Assembly (NCBI RefSeq): GCF_007752135.1
Contig: NZ_CP036298.1
Location: 2,728,001-2,792,000 of the forward strand
Source of the DNA: Aureliella helgolandensis
GTDB lineage: Bacteria > Planctomycetota > Planctomycetia > Pirellulales > Pirellulaceae
Length of the DNA stretch: 64,000 nt
Direction: 5' to 3'
Under the pieces are notes generated by a model, which saw only the letters and a list, made by a program, of their open reading frames with translations, had not been told where the DNA came from and made no database searches. The position numbers were made by a program, and so were the translations under genes. Below are positions 25,870-33,894 of the stretch, one piece after another (position 1 is the first letter of the stretch; each line of letters starts with the position of its first letter).

Positions 25870-26075
25870 CGCCAATGCTGCTGATAGCATTCCTGCTTCC
25901 AGGTCTGAACGCCGTGTGGAATTGTTTTGGCCGACGGCTTCCTTCTTAATGCTCCGCTCCTCGCCAACTGTTTTAGGTTGCACTAATTTCGGCATTTTGG
26001 CAGCTCGGAAGTTGCTCTCGCCTCACTCACCCTCGATAATAATCGCCTCTCCACAGTGTCAGCCCACTGGTTCAT
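25870..26075. repeat. Dispersed repeat family A, copy 1
   Basis: Shares with three other loci (27.3, 29.7, 34.0 kb) the landmarks GTTTTAGGTTGCACTAATTT, GGCAGCTCGGAAGTTGCTCT and TCGATAATAATCGCCTCTCC. Same orientation in all four. Non-coding as far as I can see. Confidence 0.75.
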
Positions 26076-26228
26076 TTGGGCAAGATCCATGCGTGAGAGC
26101 GAGAAATTGCGCACAAACCGTAGCACGCGAGCAGGCGGGAGCGTCAGGCTGTTTATCAACGTCACTCACACCCGCTGCGTGAAACCGATTGATATTCGCT
26201 TGGCGGTACTTGCACTTAGACAGACGAA

Positions 26229-26642
26229 ATGTTCATGAACACCGAAATTATTGTTGCCGCCGCTCGCGCGACACTCGACGGTTCTATTCCTTTCCCCGAG
26301 GTTGTCCGCAGACTCATGGAGACTGGCGTAGAGTATTATCACGTCGATTACGTCGCCTTACGAAAGTGCTTTTACAGCGCCACGGGCGACGTCGTGACGA
26401 CGCCCATTTCCTACGAGGGATTGCCTGCCGTGGCCGAGGTCTTCGATGTGGCCGAGCTATGCGAGGCGATTCTCGATAGCCAGCGTCACGGCCAGCATTA
26501 TCGCGACTTTACTACGCGTGCGATGAAAGCTGGCGTACAGGGCTACATGGTGTTCTTGCGCGGACAACGCGTCACCTACTGGGGGCGAAGGGGCGATCAG
26601 CATACCGAATGGTTTCTCGGCGCGGAGCCATGTTCTCAATGA
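26229..26642 (+). CDS. DUF1398 family protein, cassette gene
   Basis: A 137-residue soluble protein (ATG 26229 or 26235). DUF1398 landmarks: PFPEVVRRLMETGVEYYHVDY near the N-terminus, LRKCFYSATGDVV, and a C-terminal GVQGYMVFLRGQRVTYWGR. Members occur in many bacteria and some phages; none has an established activity that I know. The stop is followed within 20 bases by a degenerate attC-like site, so it is a normal cassette. No membrane or export signal. Confidence 0.8.
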   Translation: MFMNTEIIVAAARATLDGSIPFPEVVRRLMETGVEYYHVDYVALRKCFYSATGDVVTTPISYEGLPAVAEVFDVAELCEAILDSQRHGQHYRDFTTRAMKAGVQGYMVFLRGQRVTYWGRRGDQHTEWFLGAEPCSQ

Positions 26643-26660
26643 CCGAAACGTCGAACACCC

Positions 26661-26744
26661 GCCGAATACGAAGCCGCATGAACCGGGCGGTTTTGAAGTG
26701 GAGCATCACTTGCCGCGACTCGGTTAACGCGGTCAATCGTCGGC
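26661..26744 (+). repeat. attC-like recombination site 10 (degenerate)
   Basis: CCGAATACGAAGCCGCATG and AACCGGGC face ACTCGGTTAACGCGG and CAATCGTCGG; the reverse complement of the 3' arm aligns with the 5' arm with a few bulges. The outer boxes have drifted from the TAAC/GTTA pattern. Confidence 0.4.
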
Positions 26745-26772
26745 GAATGGTTTTCGCGCGAGGTACGCACCT

Positions 26773-27222
26773 TTGAAAATTCGATTACTAGAAATCGGCC
26801 CTGACCTAGAGATTGGTACTCTATCGACAGACGCTCCATACTTGCTCGCTGACGTGGTTAGAGCAAGCACGGAGCTGTATTCGACCGTTGCTGCGATACG
26901 GCCTTGGGTTTGCTACTTGGCTGAAGAGGACGGAAGCATCTGCGGGACATGTGGGTTCAAGGGGCCACCTTCGAACGGTAAAGCCGAAATTGCCTACTTC
27001 ACGTTTCCCGGCAATGAATCAAGGGGCATCGCAACTGAAATGGGGCGGTCTCTGGTTGAGATCGCAACCCGAGCAGATGACAGCGTGCAGGTTTTCGCAC
27101 AGACATTGCCAAGTCGGAATGCGTCGCATCGCGTATTGGAAAAACTTGGGTTTCGTCCGTCTGTTACAATCCATCACCCTGATGATGGTGAGGTCCTGGA
27201 ATGGTTATACAGCCCTGTTTAA
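26773..27222 (+). CDS. GNAT family N-acetyltransferase, cassette gene
   Basis: A 149-residue protein from TTG 26773, with AGG nine bases upstream. GNAT features: CYLAEEDGSICGTCGFKGPP ((beta)2-(beta)3), AEIAYFTFPGNESRGIATEM, which is the acetyl-CoA-binding (beta)4-loop with an R-G-I-A version of RxxGxG/A, and ASHRVLEKLGF, the late helix typical of RimJ/RimL-like acetyltransferases. It transfers acetyl from acetyl-CoA to an amine; the acceptor is unknown. GNATs are common integron cargo (some confer drug resistance), but nothing in the sequence ties this one to a drug. Confidence 0.88.
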   Translation: MKIRLLEIGPDLEIGTLSTDAPYLLADVVRASTELYSTVAAIRPWVCYLAEEDGSICGTCGFKGPPSNGKAEIAYFTFPGNESRGIATEMGRSLVEIATRADDSVQVFAQTLPSRNASHRVLEKLGFRPSVTIHHPDDGEVLEWLYSPV

Positions 27223-27254
27223 TTGGTGCCGTGAAGTCAAACTAACGGATCTGA

Positions 27255-27480
27255 GGTGTGAACCTGACCGGCGAGACGAAGTAAGTCGAGCTAGGCAGGG
27301 CAAGTGTCGACGATCGCCGTCCCTGGGGCGCACGCAGTTCCGCCGAGGTTTCACCCTTCGCCTCGCCACGAGTTTCATGTTGCACTGTTTTCGGCATTTG
27401 GGCATTTCCGAAGCTGCTCGCTCCTCCCCCACCCACGATAAAAGCCGTCTCGCCGCAATGTCGAGAACATTCCTCGTTCC
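27255..27480. repeat. Dispersed repeat family A, copy 2
   Basis: Contains GTTTCATGTTGCACTGTTTT, CGGCATTTGGGCATTTCCGA and CACGATAAAAGCCGTCTCGC, matching the other family A loci. It is preceded by the GTGAACCTGACCGGCGAGAC stretch that also precedes copies elsewhere. Nothing else is seen in 27.2-27.7 kb. Confidence 0.7.
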
Positions 27481-27696
27481 CATCGAGACAATGTCACGCA
27501 CCCCGTCCCACCTTCGTTCGTGTATGCTCACTGGCTGCACTTAGTCGCACCAGCGGGCCCCACCGCACAAACCTTTAGCACCGCGGGTGATATTGCGGAT
27601 AGAGACAGATCCGTCGAGCGATATTCGATAGACTGAACCAATACCCCGAAGTTGTTCGGGATAACTATGTTGTTCGCCAACTAGGATTAAGCGAAG

Positions 27697-28431
27697 ATGC
27701 TGAAGAAGATCGTCACAAGCACATGCATACTCTTTTTAACAGGATTGTCGGGGATCGGTCAGGATCTCAGTGGGGCTGAGAATGAGACTGGCGCCGCAAT
27801 TGTCAAGGTCCTTAATACGCAAATCGCTTCGTTAAACGACGCTTACCACGAAAAGATAGCCTCCCTGGATAAAGCATTTGTCATCAAGTTCAACTCTTTG
27901 CAGAACGAAGCTGTAGCACGACTTACCGAACTATAAAAAAAAATTGCAACTGACGACCTCGACGAAGCTGTTCGATTACGAAATCTTGCGAAAGAACTTG
28001 AAAGTCAACCTGCTGTTCCCCCCACATCCGAATTTGCGATTTCTGAAGACGCCTCGAAGACGGCAGTTGGGGATACCGCAAACAGAGCCATGCAGCAAGC
28101 ATTGCTGGCAAAAATCTCCGATCTTGAAAAGCAATTAGGACTTCAGAACGAATTGTCCAAGAAAATTGCTGGTACCTCGTATCGCATTAAAATGGGTAAA
28201 AAAGACCGTATTTGGACATTTGCGTCCAATGGCGTTTTATTGAATAACGGCAACGTTACCGCGACGCGCTGGAGTGCCTTTGGGAACGACGCTATCATCT
28301 GTGCTGGGTATGACAATGGCAACATCGATATCTGTCAGTTCACGAACGGCTTTCGGGATATCGAGGTCATCTTCATTGGCGATTTCAAGATGTCACGTAC
28401 ACATCACATGGGTACGATTGTGAATCACTGA
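27697..28431 (+). pseudogene. Secreted coiled-coil hypothetical, interrupted by in-frame TAA
   Basis: A single frame of 245 codons from ATG 27697 to 28431, broken only by TAA at 27934-27936, immediately before a run of A. Before the stop: a signal peptide (MLKKIVTSTCILFLTGLSG) and a helical repeat with alternating ASLNDAYHEKIASLDKAF. After it: KKIATDDLDEAVRLRNLAKE, a further coiled coil, then a C-terminal domain RIKMGKKDRIWTFASNG and WSAFGNDAIICAGYDNG. The helical phase continues across the stop (LTEL-stop-KKIA), so the codon was probably Tyr or similar. It may be a pseudogene, or the two halves may be made separately (ATG 28090). Confidence 0.65.
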
Positions 28432-28439
28432 CATTCACT

Positions 28440-28528
28440 GGCAAACCACGCGATCAACCGAAGTTGCGGAGTGGTGTATTTCCGTATGAAAATCAGTCGT
28501 TGCGTCTCGGTTTTTGCAACCGTCATCC
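28440..28528 (+). repeat. attC-like recombination site 11 (degenerate)
   Basis: GGCAAACCACGCGATCAACC, CGAAGTTGCGGAG, then GTCGTTGCGTCTCGG and GCAACCGTCATCC. Order and spacing match better sites but the outer boxes (GGCAAAC and GTCATCC) are altered. Length 89 bp. Confidence 0.45.
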
Positions 28529-28634
28529 GATTCAATGTACTCCCCAAATGATCTAAGGCTGAACGACGGTGACTGACATCCACGACGACCTGAGGCACGC
28601 GACCGATGATGCCATTTGAAATACTTGTGCAGAT

Positions 28635-29021
28635 ATGGATAACGAGTTCGGGGATGATCCATTGCATGGGGGCGCGTTTTGCACTGACGGCAACGTGATG
28701 ACCCTTTATTCTGCGGCCGGCACAAAATCTTGGGTTGCTGAACGCGAGTCGGGCTACACAGGGATTGGCTCGAACTACACTGAATGGGAGGCAATCTGCG
28801 GTATTCCGGGGAGCGATGACCGCGACATGTACCAATTGAACAAAAAATTGAGAGAGCGGAGCATCGATGCGATCCTTCGTCTTTGTAGAGCGATCGGAGG
28901 CCGATCGCACAATCGCAAGAATGAACGCTATCATAAAGTCTGTTTGAACTGGCAGTCGGGTGCCGAAAGTTGCGCAGGACCAAGTCATCAACCTAAGTCG
29001 CCACGCCACCAACCTTACTAA
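28635..29021 (+). CDS. Hypothetical protein, weakly supported cassette gene
   Basis: A 128-residue frame from ATG 28635. The first 90 residues (HGGAFCTDGNVMTLYSAAG, SNYTEWEAICGIPGSDDRDM) look protein-like; the rest is rich in Ser, His and Arg and may have shifted frame. The gene sits between a degenerate attC-like site and the second copy of the duplicated membrane-protein cassette. No family recognised. A broken gene is as likely as an intact one. Confidence 0.35.
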   Translation: MDNEFGDDPLHGGAFCTDGNVMTLYSAAGTKSWVAERESGYTGIGSNYTEWEAICGIPGSDDRDMYQLNKKLRERSIDAILRLCRAIGGRSHNRKNERYHKVCLNWQSGAESCAGPSHQPKSPRHQPY

Positions 29022-29093
29022 CCGGCGTGCCTTGGCGACTTGGAGATGGCCCTCATTCATCGGCAACGATGGCATCCATTTTGGATCTAGCGT

Positions 29094-29546
29094 ATGAGCG
29101 ACGAGACGAACACATCACAGACTCCGGTGGCCCGCGGATTTCGATTTTCACTCGGTACGATGTTGCTCTGGATTGCGATCGGCGCACTCACCACGAACAC
29201 GATCATTATGAATCGCCTGGTTACGCAGTTAAGAAACGAGGTCGCATCACAGCAGCCCTTATCGCCCAAAGAAGTTGCCCGTCAATTCGAGATGGGGGCA
29301 ACGCTCGGACCGATTACTACCACCGTGAAAGACGTTCGCTACTCGCCCGAAGCGGATGCATATAGAGTCAAATTCTCATGGGTTGACGCGGCGAGTGGGA
29401 ACACCTGGCACTCGGATATTCAGCTCGAGCATGACGGATTCGGTGTCTACTACGGTCAAATCCGAAATGGGCCGTTCATTCAACCACTGGGATACACTGA
29501 GTCATTCCCGGTTGCCGTTGAAACTCGATCGTCGTTTGAGGACTAG
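29094..29546 (+). CDS. Single-pass membrane protein, duplicated cassette, copy 2
   Basis: A 150-residue product nearly identical to 22153-22605, with the same N-terminal helix (GTMLLWIAIGALTTNTIIM) and exported domain (FGVYYGQIRNGPFIQPLGY). Differences are mostly conservative substitutions near residues 45-60 and at the C-terminus (RSSFED versus PSSFAG), and the frame is intact, so both copies appear to be maintained as proteins. The upstream segment, with GGCAACGATGGC and CATTTTGGATC, is also duplicated. Role unknown. Confidence 0.75.
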   Translation: MSDETNTSQTPVARGFRFSLGTMLLWIAIGALTTNTIIMNRLVTQLRNEVASQQPLSPKEVARQFEMGATLGPITTTVKDVRYSPEADAYRVKFSWVDAASGNTWHSDIQLEHDGFGVYYGQIRNGPFIQPLGYTESFPVAVETRSSFED

Positions 29547-29569
29547 CCACGCACAATCCGAGGAACAAG

Positions 29570-29795
29570 GCCAGGAACCGGAGCGATGAGGTGACGTAAT
29601 CCGTGCCGAGCAGATCGCAGTGTCGACGACGGATGTTCCTAGTGCGATCGCGTCTCTAATAAGGGAGTTCCCTACCCTCCCAAGCGGTTTCAGGCTGCGC
29701 TATTTTCGATGTTTTGACAGCTCCAGAGTTGCTCGGGCTCTACCCACCCCTGATAATACGTTTCTGTCCACAGTGGAGAGAACGGACCTAATGCA
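29570..29795. repeat. Dispersed repeat family A, copy 3
   Basis: Contains GGTTTCAGGCTGCGCTATTT, CAGCTCCAGAGTTGCTCGGG and TGATAATACGTTTCTGTCCA in the same order as the other copies. It is preceded by GAGGTGACGTAATCCGTGCC and CAGTGTCGACGACGG, as copy 2 is. Confidence 0.7.
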
Positions 29796-29910
29796 CTTTG
29801 AGCCACTGCCCCACGCCCCGGCTCCCAGTGCGTTCGTTGATTGATATAGCATATCCAATGCACCGACAAAACCTGGTGAGTTACACCGCTAACCGACTAA
29901 AGGCATACCC

Positions 29911-30492
29911 ATGAATTCAGCTGCTGGCACCGAAGACGATTGGACACTTTGGTGGGATGCTCGCCTCGCTGCAATGGAGTCCCTCCTCGGCAAAGCACAC
30001 GATACTGTTGGCCACGGAACGATTCCGTTCAGTATCGGAGCTGAGCTCGGGGGAACTGCCGACATTGTTTATTTCCACAATCACGTAGACGGCATTGTCT
30101 CTGCGACCGCTGAATTGATTGGCAACGCCGATCAAGTCCCAAATTCGCTAGGGAACTACGAACTCGTGATTTGTTCTCGGAACGATGATGACTGGGGGAC
30201 TGACCTCATTGGGCAACTTGCACACTACACGCTCGAAGCTGCACTAGAGCCTCATCAAACCATGGATATCGGCCCTGCTACTCCAGATGGATCTACGATT
30301 GCTGCTTTCTTGTTTTGTGACTACGGGAAATTCACTGTTCGTGACCAAGACGCAGGCTTGATCCTGTGCATTGGTATCACCGCACCAGAACTCGAAGCGT
30401 GCCGTAACGGCAGTCGCGAGCGCGTCGAGAGTCTGCTGAAATCCAATGACGTTTTCCCGTTTACAGACCTGTATCGCGAAAGTGTTGTCTGA
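29911..30492 (+). CDS. SUFU-like (suppressor of fused) domain protein, immunity type
   Basis: A 193-residue soluble protein from ATG 29911. Landmarks of the bacterial SUFU-like domain: a (beta)-rich core beginning HVDGIVSATAELIG, then NYELVICSRNDDDWGTDLIGQLAHY, and a C-terminal LILCIGITAPELEACR followed by a charged helix. In bacteria this domain is widespread among immunity proteins of polymorphic toxin systems. No toxin is adjacent, so if it protects, it does so against an outside toxin or one encoded elsewhere; that is inference. It is followed directly by a SUKH-family gene, also an immunity-type fold. Confidence 0.75.
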   Translation: MNSAAGTEDDWTLWWDARLAAMESLLGKAHDTVGHGTIPFSIGAELGGTADIVYFHNHVDGIVSATAELIGNADQVPNSLGNYELVICSRNDDDWGTDLIGQLAHYTLEAALEPHQTMDIGPATPDGSTIAAFLFCDYGKFTVRDQDAGLILCIGITAPELEACRNGSRERVESLLKSNDVFPFTDLYRESVV

Positions 30493-30616
30493 TCCAAGAC
30501 GGGCTACAATCTACCACTGCACCGGAATTGCAGTGGCGAGCACTTTAGGAAACCGTTGTTATCTCTCGCAGTTCTATGATGCGGGGTATTCGTCGTTAGA
30601 TGGGATCTGAACCGCT

Positions 30617-31102
30617 ATGGCTAAGTGGAACCGCATCGTTAGTGAGTTCTTTCGGATGTCAGACCCTGAGGGCAAAAACGACCACTATGCTCCGAGTGGC
30701 GCCTCACCAGAGTCTATTGTAAAAGTTGAAGCTGAGCTGGGCGTCGAAATGCCGCATGAGTTGCGAGACTTCTATTCCAATCACGATGGACTGGGACTCG
30801 TCTCACGAGGAGAGACGCCGATGCCTCTATTTATACGCCCAACGGGGCAACTCGTGGATTTTATAAACCAATGCCGATCTGCATTTCGTGATACGCACCC
30901 AACTTACGCGGAACGCTACTTCCCGTTCATTGATTGGTACAACGGAGACTCTTCTGGTTTCATCCTTGGATCTGACGGAAGGTTTGTTGACATGGTGTTC
31001 ACCTTTTCACACGAACTCTACTGTTACGAAGCTGGACAAGATGCTAACGAATTCATTCATGCTCATGCGGAAACCCTCGCGGAGCTATTGGCACCAGGGT
31101 AG
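30617..31102 (+). CDS. SMI1/KNR4 (SUKH) family protein, immunity type
   Basis: A 161-residue soluble protein from ATG 30617. SUKH landmarks: the N-terminal ASPESIVKVEAELGVEMPHE, which is the characteristic helix-turn leading to LRDFYSNHDGLG, the IDWYNGDSSGFILGSDGR strands, and a C-terminal helix ending LAELL. SUKH proteins are the commonest immunity family of contact-dependent and polymorphic toxins. The preceding SUFU-like gene makes this the densest immunity-type stretch in the array. No partner toxin is visible within several kilobases on either side. Confidence 0.85.
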   Translation: MAKWNRIVSEFFRMSDPEGKNDHYAPSGASPESIVKVEAELGVEMPHELRDFYSNHDGLGLVSRGETPMPLFIRPTGQLVDFINQCRSAFRDTHPTYAERYFPFIDWYNGDSSGFILGSDGRFVDMVFTFSHELYCYEAGQDANEFIHAHAETLAELLAPG

Positions 31103-31212
31103 AAGCGACGAGGCCTTGGTTGGATCGAAGTGCTCGAACATGCTTTTCTTAATGGCTAATCAATCGTACGCACCCGATCAAGCGTGGCGTTCGTCAGGCA
31201 AAAGGAAACGTG

Positions 31213-31704
31213 ATGGGGAGACTGTTTATTGTCGGCGCGGCAATTTTTCTGGCTGTTTTGCTCGCTGTGTTTTGCTTGCGTCAATCTGATGTGCCGCTCA
31301 CACCTAACGACCACCAAGTCATTTCCAGCCAACTGACGGCTTGGGCCCTCGGGCAACAGGAACTGCGAGGGAATAAGCAACCACTCATTGATTTCTCGTT
31401 CTTCAGCGATAGGAATGCGGTGCTAACCTATGAGAATTGCGATCCCCCACGAGACCTTGCTCGTTTTTCGAACAACGCGAAAATACGAGTTCTAGATCGC
31501 GAAGCGACTCGAGCGGAACACCAAACCCGAGGATTCGAAGATACCGTCTACATTACTATATCTTGCCTTGAGCGCGGCCGAGCCAAAACAGTCTATACCG
31601 TCTCAATTATGTTTGCCGCGCTTGGTGGGGAAGGATACGATTTTGAAATCACTAAAGATGAAGATGGCCTTAGCTACGATGGGGTACAGGCATGGGTGGC
31701 CTGA
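31213..31704 (+). CDS. Membrane-anchored hypothetical protein, cassette gene
   Basis: About 163 residues from ATG 31213 (GTG 31210 is also in frame), with AGGA five bases upstream. One N-terminal membrane helix (LFIVGAAIFLAVLLAVFCL) anchors an exported domain whose (beta)-strands (IDFSFFSDRNAVLTYENC, TVYTVSIMFAALGGEGYDF) and two cysteines are not from a family I recognise. The stop is followed within 20 bases by a degenerate attC-like site. Probably an envelope protein. Confidence 0.6.
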   Translation: MGRLFIVGAAIFLAVLLAVFCLRQSDVPLTPNDHQVISSQLTAWALGQQELRGNKQPLIDFSFFSDRNAVLTYENCDPPRDLARFSNNAKIRVLDREATRAEHQTRGFEDTVYITISCLERGRAKTVYTVSIMFAALGGEGYDFEITKDEDGLSYDGVQAWVA

Positions 31705-31721
31705 AACTGACGCAAAATGCG

Positions 31722-31810
31722 GTCAAACAAGTCCATGCACTTGAGGGGCGGTGGCGTGTCCAATTTGTTAGTCCAGCATTGGTCGGTCCCACGTGATGCG
31801 TTTGCTATTT
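31722..31810 (+). repeat. attC-like recombination site 12 (degenerate)
   Basis: GTCAAACAAGTCCATGCAC and GAGGGGCGGTGG face GGTCGGTCCCACGTGATGCG and GCTATTT. The reverse complement of the 3' arm aligns with the 5' arm around CATGCAC/CGCATCACGTGG. Length 89 bp. Confidence 0.45.
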
Positions 31811-32420
31811 GGCAAAAGACGATCTGCCCACACCGCTTGCATTCGCTGTCATGATGCGAGTCCTTGCGGGCTGCCACGAATCCGCGACGCCAACCGCTGC
31901 CACTTCAAACGTTGACCATGCTCCACTGGTACGAATGCACCGCGCCAGCGCCTGCTCTCAATATCATAGGACCGTACAACATACCGTGGTCAGCGTTGCC
32001 AGTTCACGACGCCGATAATTTCTTCGATCGGATGCAAAAATTGAACATGAAATCAGCGAATGCCCGCCGTGGAGCGGGCACTCGATGTTGCTGAACTTAG
32101 GGAGTCTTTAGGAAACACCCGTCATGGCGAGTGTTCTCTATTGGTCACGGCCACGACTCGCAAAAGGGAAGCCGAGAATGTCTACTTGGTTGCTTCTGCA
32201 TCAACCGATTTCAGACGATGATGATGGCTTTCTTCAATCGGATGCCGGATTCTCAACATACTGGGCATTGCCGCATGGATCCGTTTCCGTCTAGAATTTA
32301 AGCCCGCAAAACAGCTTCCTGACAACTGATGCGCCCTGAAAGCCGTCAAGAATTGCAAGCCGAACTAGTCTTCCGGTAGAACGGCAAGCAACACCGATAA
32401 ACGAAATCGATCGAATCGTC
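31811..32420. other. Decayed cassette space, no intact gene
   Basis: Protein-like fragments occur on the plus strand (PYNIPWSALPVHDADNFFDR near 31980 and a 38-residue frame beginning MSTWLLLHQPISDDDD at 32179), but each is short and lacks a convincing start or continuation. I read this as the remains of one or two cassettes between sites 12 and 13. Confidence 0.4.
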
Positions 32421-32511
32421 AAAGAGCAGGCCGATGCACATGGAGCCGCGGGCTACGCGGGTTTTTGAAATCAACGTCGTTCGTCGTGGCCCGGTGAACG
32501 ATGGCATGAAC
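32421..32511 (+). repeat. attC-like recombination site 13
   Basis: GCAGGCCGATGCACATGG and AGCCGCGGGCTACGCGG face TCGTCGTGGCCCGGTGAACG and ATGGCATGAAC. The GATGCAC, AGCCGCGG and GGCCCGGTGA elements recur in other sites; the outer boxes have drifted. Confidence 0.55.
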
Positions 32512-32545
32512 GGACTGAAGTCATGAAAGTACCCCGGGGCTTAAG

Positions 32546-32917
32546 TTGACCGACATCGTAGTTGGATCCGGGCCACCTGCTTTGCCCGGTGACATGGTGC
32601 AGTTCAACTACGAATGCCGCCTCAATGGCGGTGACCGGGTAGCTGACTCGTCCGAGTACGGGCCCTATCAATACCGCCTTGGTTGCCGTGAGAGTGCTCC
32701 CGGTGTCGAATTCGGACTGATGGGGATGCGAGCAGGAGGTGTTCGCGGCGTTCGCGTTCCACCTCATCTCACCTACGTTGATCGCCAAATTAACCCAGAA
32801 TTACCTCCGAATGCAGTGCTTCGATACACTCTTGAACTTGTCGCCATCGTTCAGCCGCCCTGGGATTCAGGTATGCGACAACGTCTGGACTGTTCGGGGA
32901 TCGTTATAAGTGGATAA
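32546..32917 (+). CDS. FKBP-type peptidyl-prolyl isomerase-like protein
   Basis: About 123 residues from TTG 32546. FKBP landmarks: IVVGSGPPALPGDMVQFNYECR at the N-terminus, a G-L-M-G-M-R-A-G-G loop (GLMGMRAGGVRGVRVPPHL) and a C-terminal LPPNAVLRYTLELVAI. Several pocket residues of active isomerases are replaced (for example the usual FDSS is VADSS and the VIPGW segment reads APGVEFG), so activity is uncertain. A better start, ATG 32523 (MKVPR), is one base out of frame with the domain, which suggests a small indel near 32535. The gene may be newly damaged or use the TTG. Confidence 0.65.
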   Translation: MTDIVVGSGPPALPGDMVQFNYECRLNGGDRVADSSEYGPYQYRLGCRESAPGVEFGLMGMRAGGVRGVRVPPHLTYVDRQINPELPPNAVLRYTLELVAIVQPPWDSGMRQRLDCSGIVISG

Positions 32918-32941
32918 CGATGCGATGGTGACGGAACGGCC

Positions 32942-33106
32942 ATGGGAGAAGAGCGGATTGCGAAGTTTGCGATCGAGATCTGTCCCGACTGCTTGGATCG
33001 ACACGCAGAAAGAAGGAAAGAATTCAAAGCTGCCCTCCGGAAGATTCCTGAAATAGACAATGTATTTCCCGAATATCCGAGATTCCGAGTACACGCTGTA
33101 AACTAA
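32942..33106 (+). CDS. Very small hypothetical cassette ORF with CPDC motif
   Basis: A 54-residue frame from ATG 32942: MGEERIAKFAIEICPDCLDR, then a basic helix (HAERRKEFKAALRKIPEI) and a short tail. The amino-acid pattern is protein-like, and the ORF ends nine bases before an attC-like site. A stretch resembling the 5' arm of an attC (GATAACGATGCGATGG) lies just upstream of it. The CxxC could bind metal. No family known to me. Confidence 0.4.
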   Translation: MGEERIAKFAIEICPDCLDRHAERRKEFKAALRKIPEIDNVFPEYPRFRVHAVN

Positions 33107-33114
33107 GGAAACGT

Positions 33115-33206
33115 GACGAACCGTGCGGATGCACTACATTCGCCCAGCCCATCCGACTTGATGTACAATCCACCTAGAGGACCAAAGTGATCCTCGCTGT
33201 CCCGCC
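33115..33206 (+). repeat. attC-like recombination site 14
   Basis: GACGAACCGTGCGGATGCAC faces AAGTGATCCTCGCTGTCCCG; the reverse complement of the latter (GGGACAGCGAGGATCACTT) aligns with the former with two bulges. Length about 92 bp. Confidence 0.55.
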
Positions 33207-33211
33207 AACCG

Positions 33212-33826
33212 ATGTCTAGTTTCATGCCTCAACCCGATGCTGCGAGAATTAGGACGTTTGCATCGCCGAACGAACTCGGTCGGTGGCTCGAGGCGAATCA
33301 CGCCACTGAATGTGAATTGTGGGTGAAGATGTTTAAGAAGACGTCTGGGGTTGCGAGCGTGACATGGGACGACGTCGTGGTTGAGGCGCTGTGCTGGGGT
33401 TGGATCGACGGTGTCAAGAAGTCAATCGATGACCAAGTCTATCTCCAGCGGATCACTCCCAGACGAGCGCGCAGCAACTGGTCAAAAAGGAACAAAGCGC
33501 ATGCGGAACGTTTGATCCGCGAGGGCCGGATGACAGAGTCTGGACTCGTGCATGTTCGTGCCGCCAAAGCGGACGGTCGGTGGGAGAACGCCTATACGGC
33601 AAGTGAAACTGAGGTGCCAGCCGATTTCATGGCAGCACTGGAGAGCGAGCCGAAGGCGAAACAATTTTTTGAAACGCTCAACAAATCGAGTCGCTATGTT
33701 ATCGCCTACGGATTGGCAAGTGCAAAGAAATCCGAAACCAGACAGAAACGATTTGCAAAATTCATGGACATGCTTGTCCGCGAAGAAAATCCGAATTCTG
33801 GCCGAAGTAAGGTGAAGAAGGCATAA
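33212..33826 (+). CDS. YdeI/OmpD-associated family protein
   Basis: A 204-residue soluble protein from ATG 33212. Family landmarks: FASPNELGRWLEANHATECELWVKMFKK, then WDDVVVEALCWGWIDGVKKS with DQVYLQRITPRRARSNWSKR, and a C-terminal YdeI block (VPADFMAALESEPKAKQFFE, LNKSSRYVIAYGLASAKKSE). Members are annotated as bacteriocin-protection proteins; the mechanism is not established to my knowledge. That matches the immunity-type character of neighbouring cassettes. The stop TAA lies within GCATAAC, the opening box of a half attC. Confidence 0.88.
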   Translation: MSSFMPQPDAARIRTFASPNELGRWLEANHATECELWVKMFKKTSGVASVTWDDVVVEALCWGWIDGVKKSIDDQVYLQRITPRRARSNWSKRNKAHAERLIREGRMTESGLVHVRAAKADGRWENAYTASETEVPADFMAALESEPKAKQFFETLNKSSRYVIAYGLASAKKSETRQKRFAKFMDMLVREENPNSGRSKVKKA

Positions 33827-33862
33827 CAACACGCGAAGAACGGAGTTGCCGAGCATGCGGTA
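33820..33862 (+). repeat. attC-like site, 5' half only
   Basis: GGCATAACAACACGCGAAG and AACGGAGTTGCCGAGC are as in complete sites (TAAC box plus CGGAG), but the 3' arm is missing; repeat family A copy 4 begins shortly after. The site has been truncated or the repeat inserted into it. Confidence 0.5.
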
Positions 33863-33894
33863 AGTGGCGTCGATGCGGACTTTGGCTCCTACCC

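Noticed and set aside
30493-30616. Possible attC-like site between the SUFU-like and SUKH genes
   Set aside because: A local CTGCACCGGAATTGCAGTGG palindrome is there, but neither the outer boxes nor the length fit.
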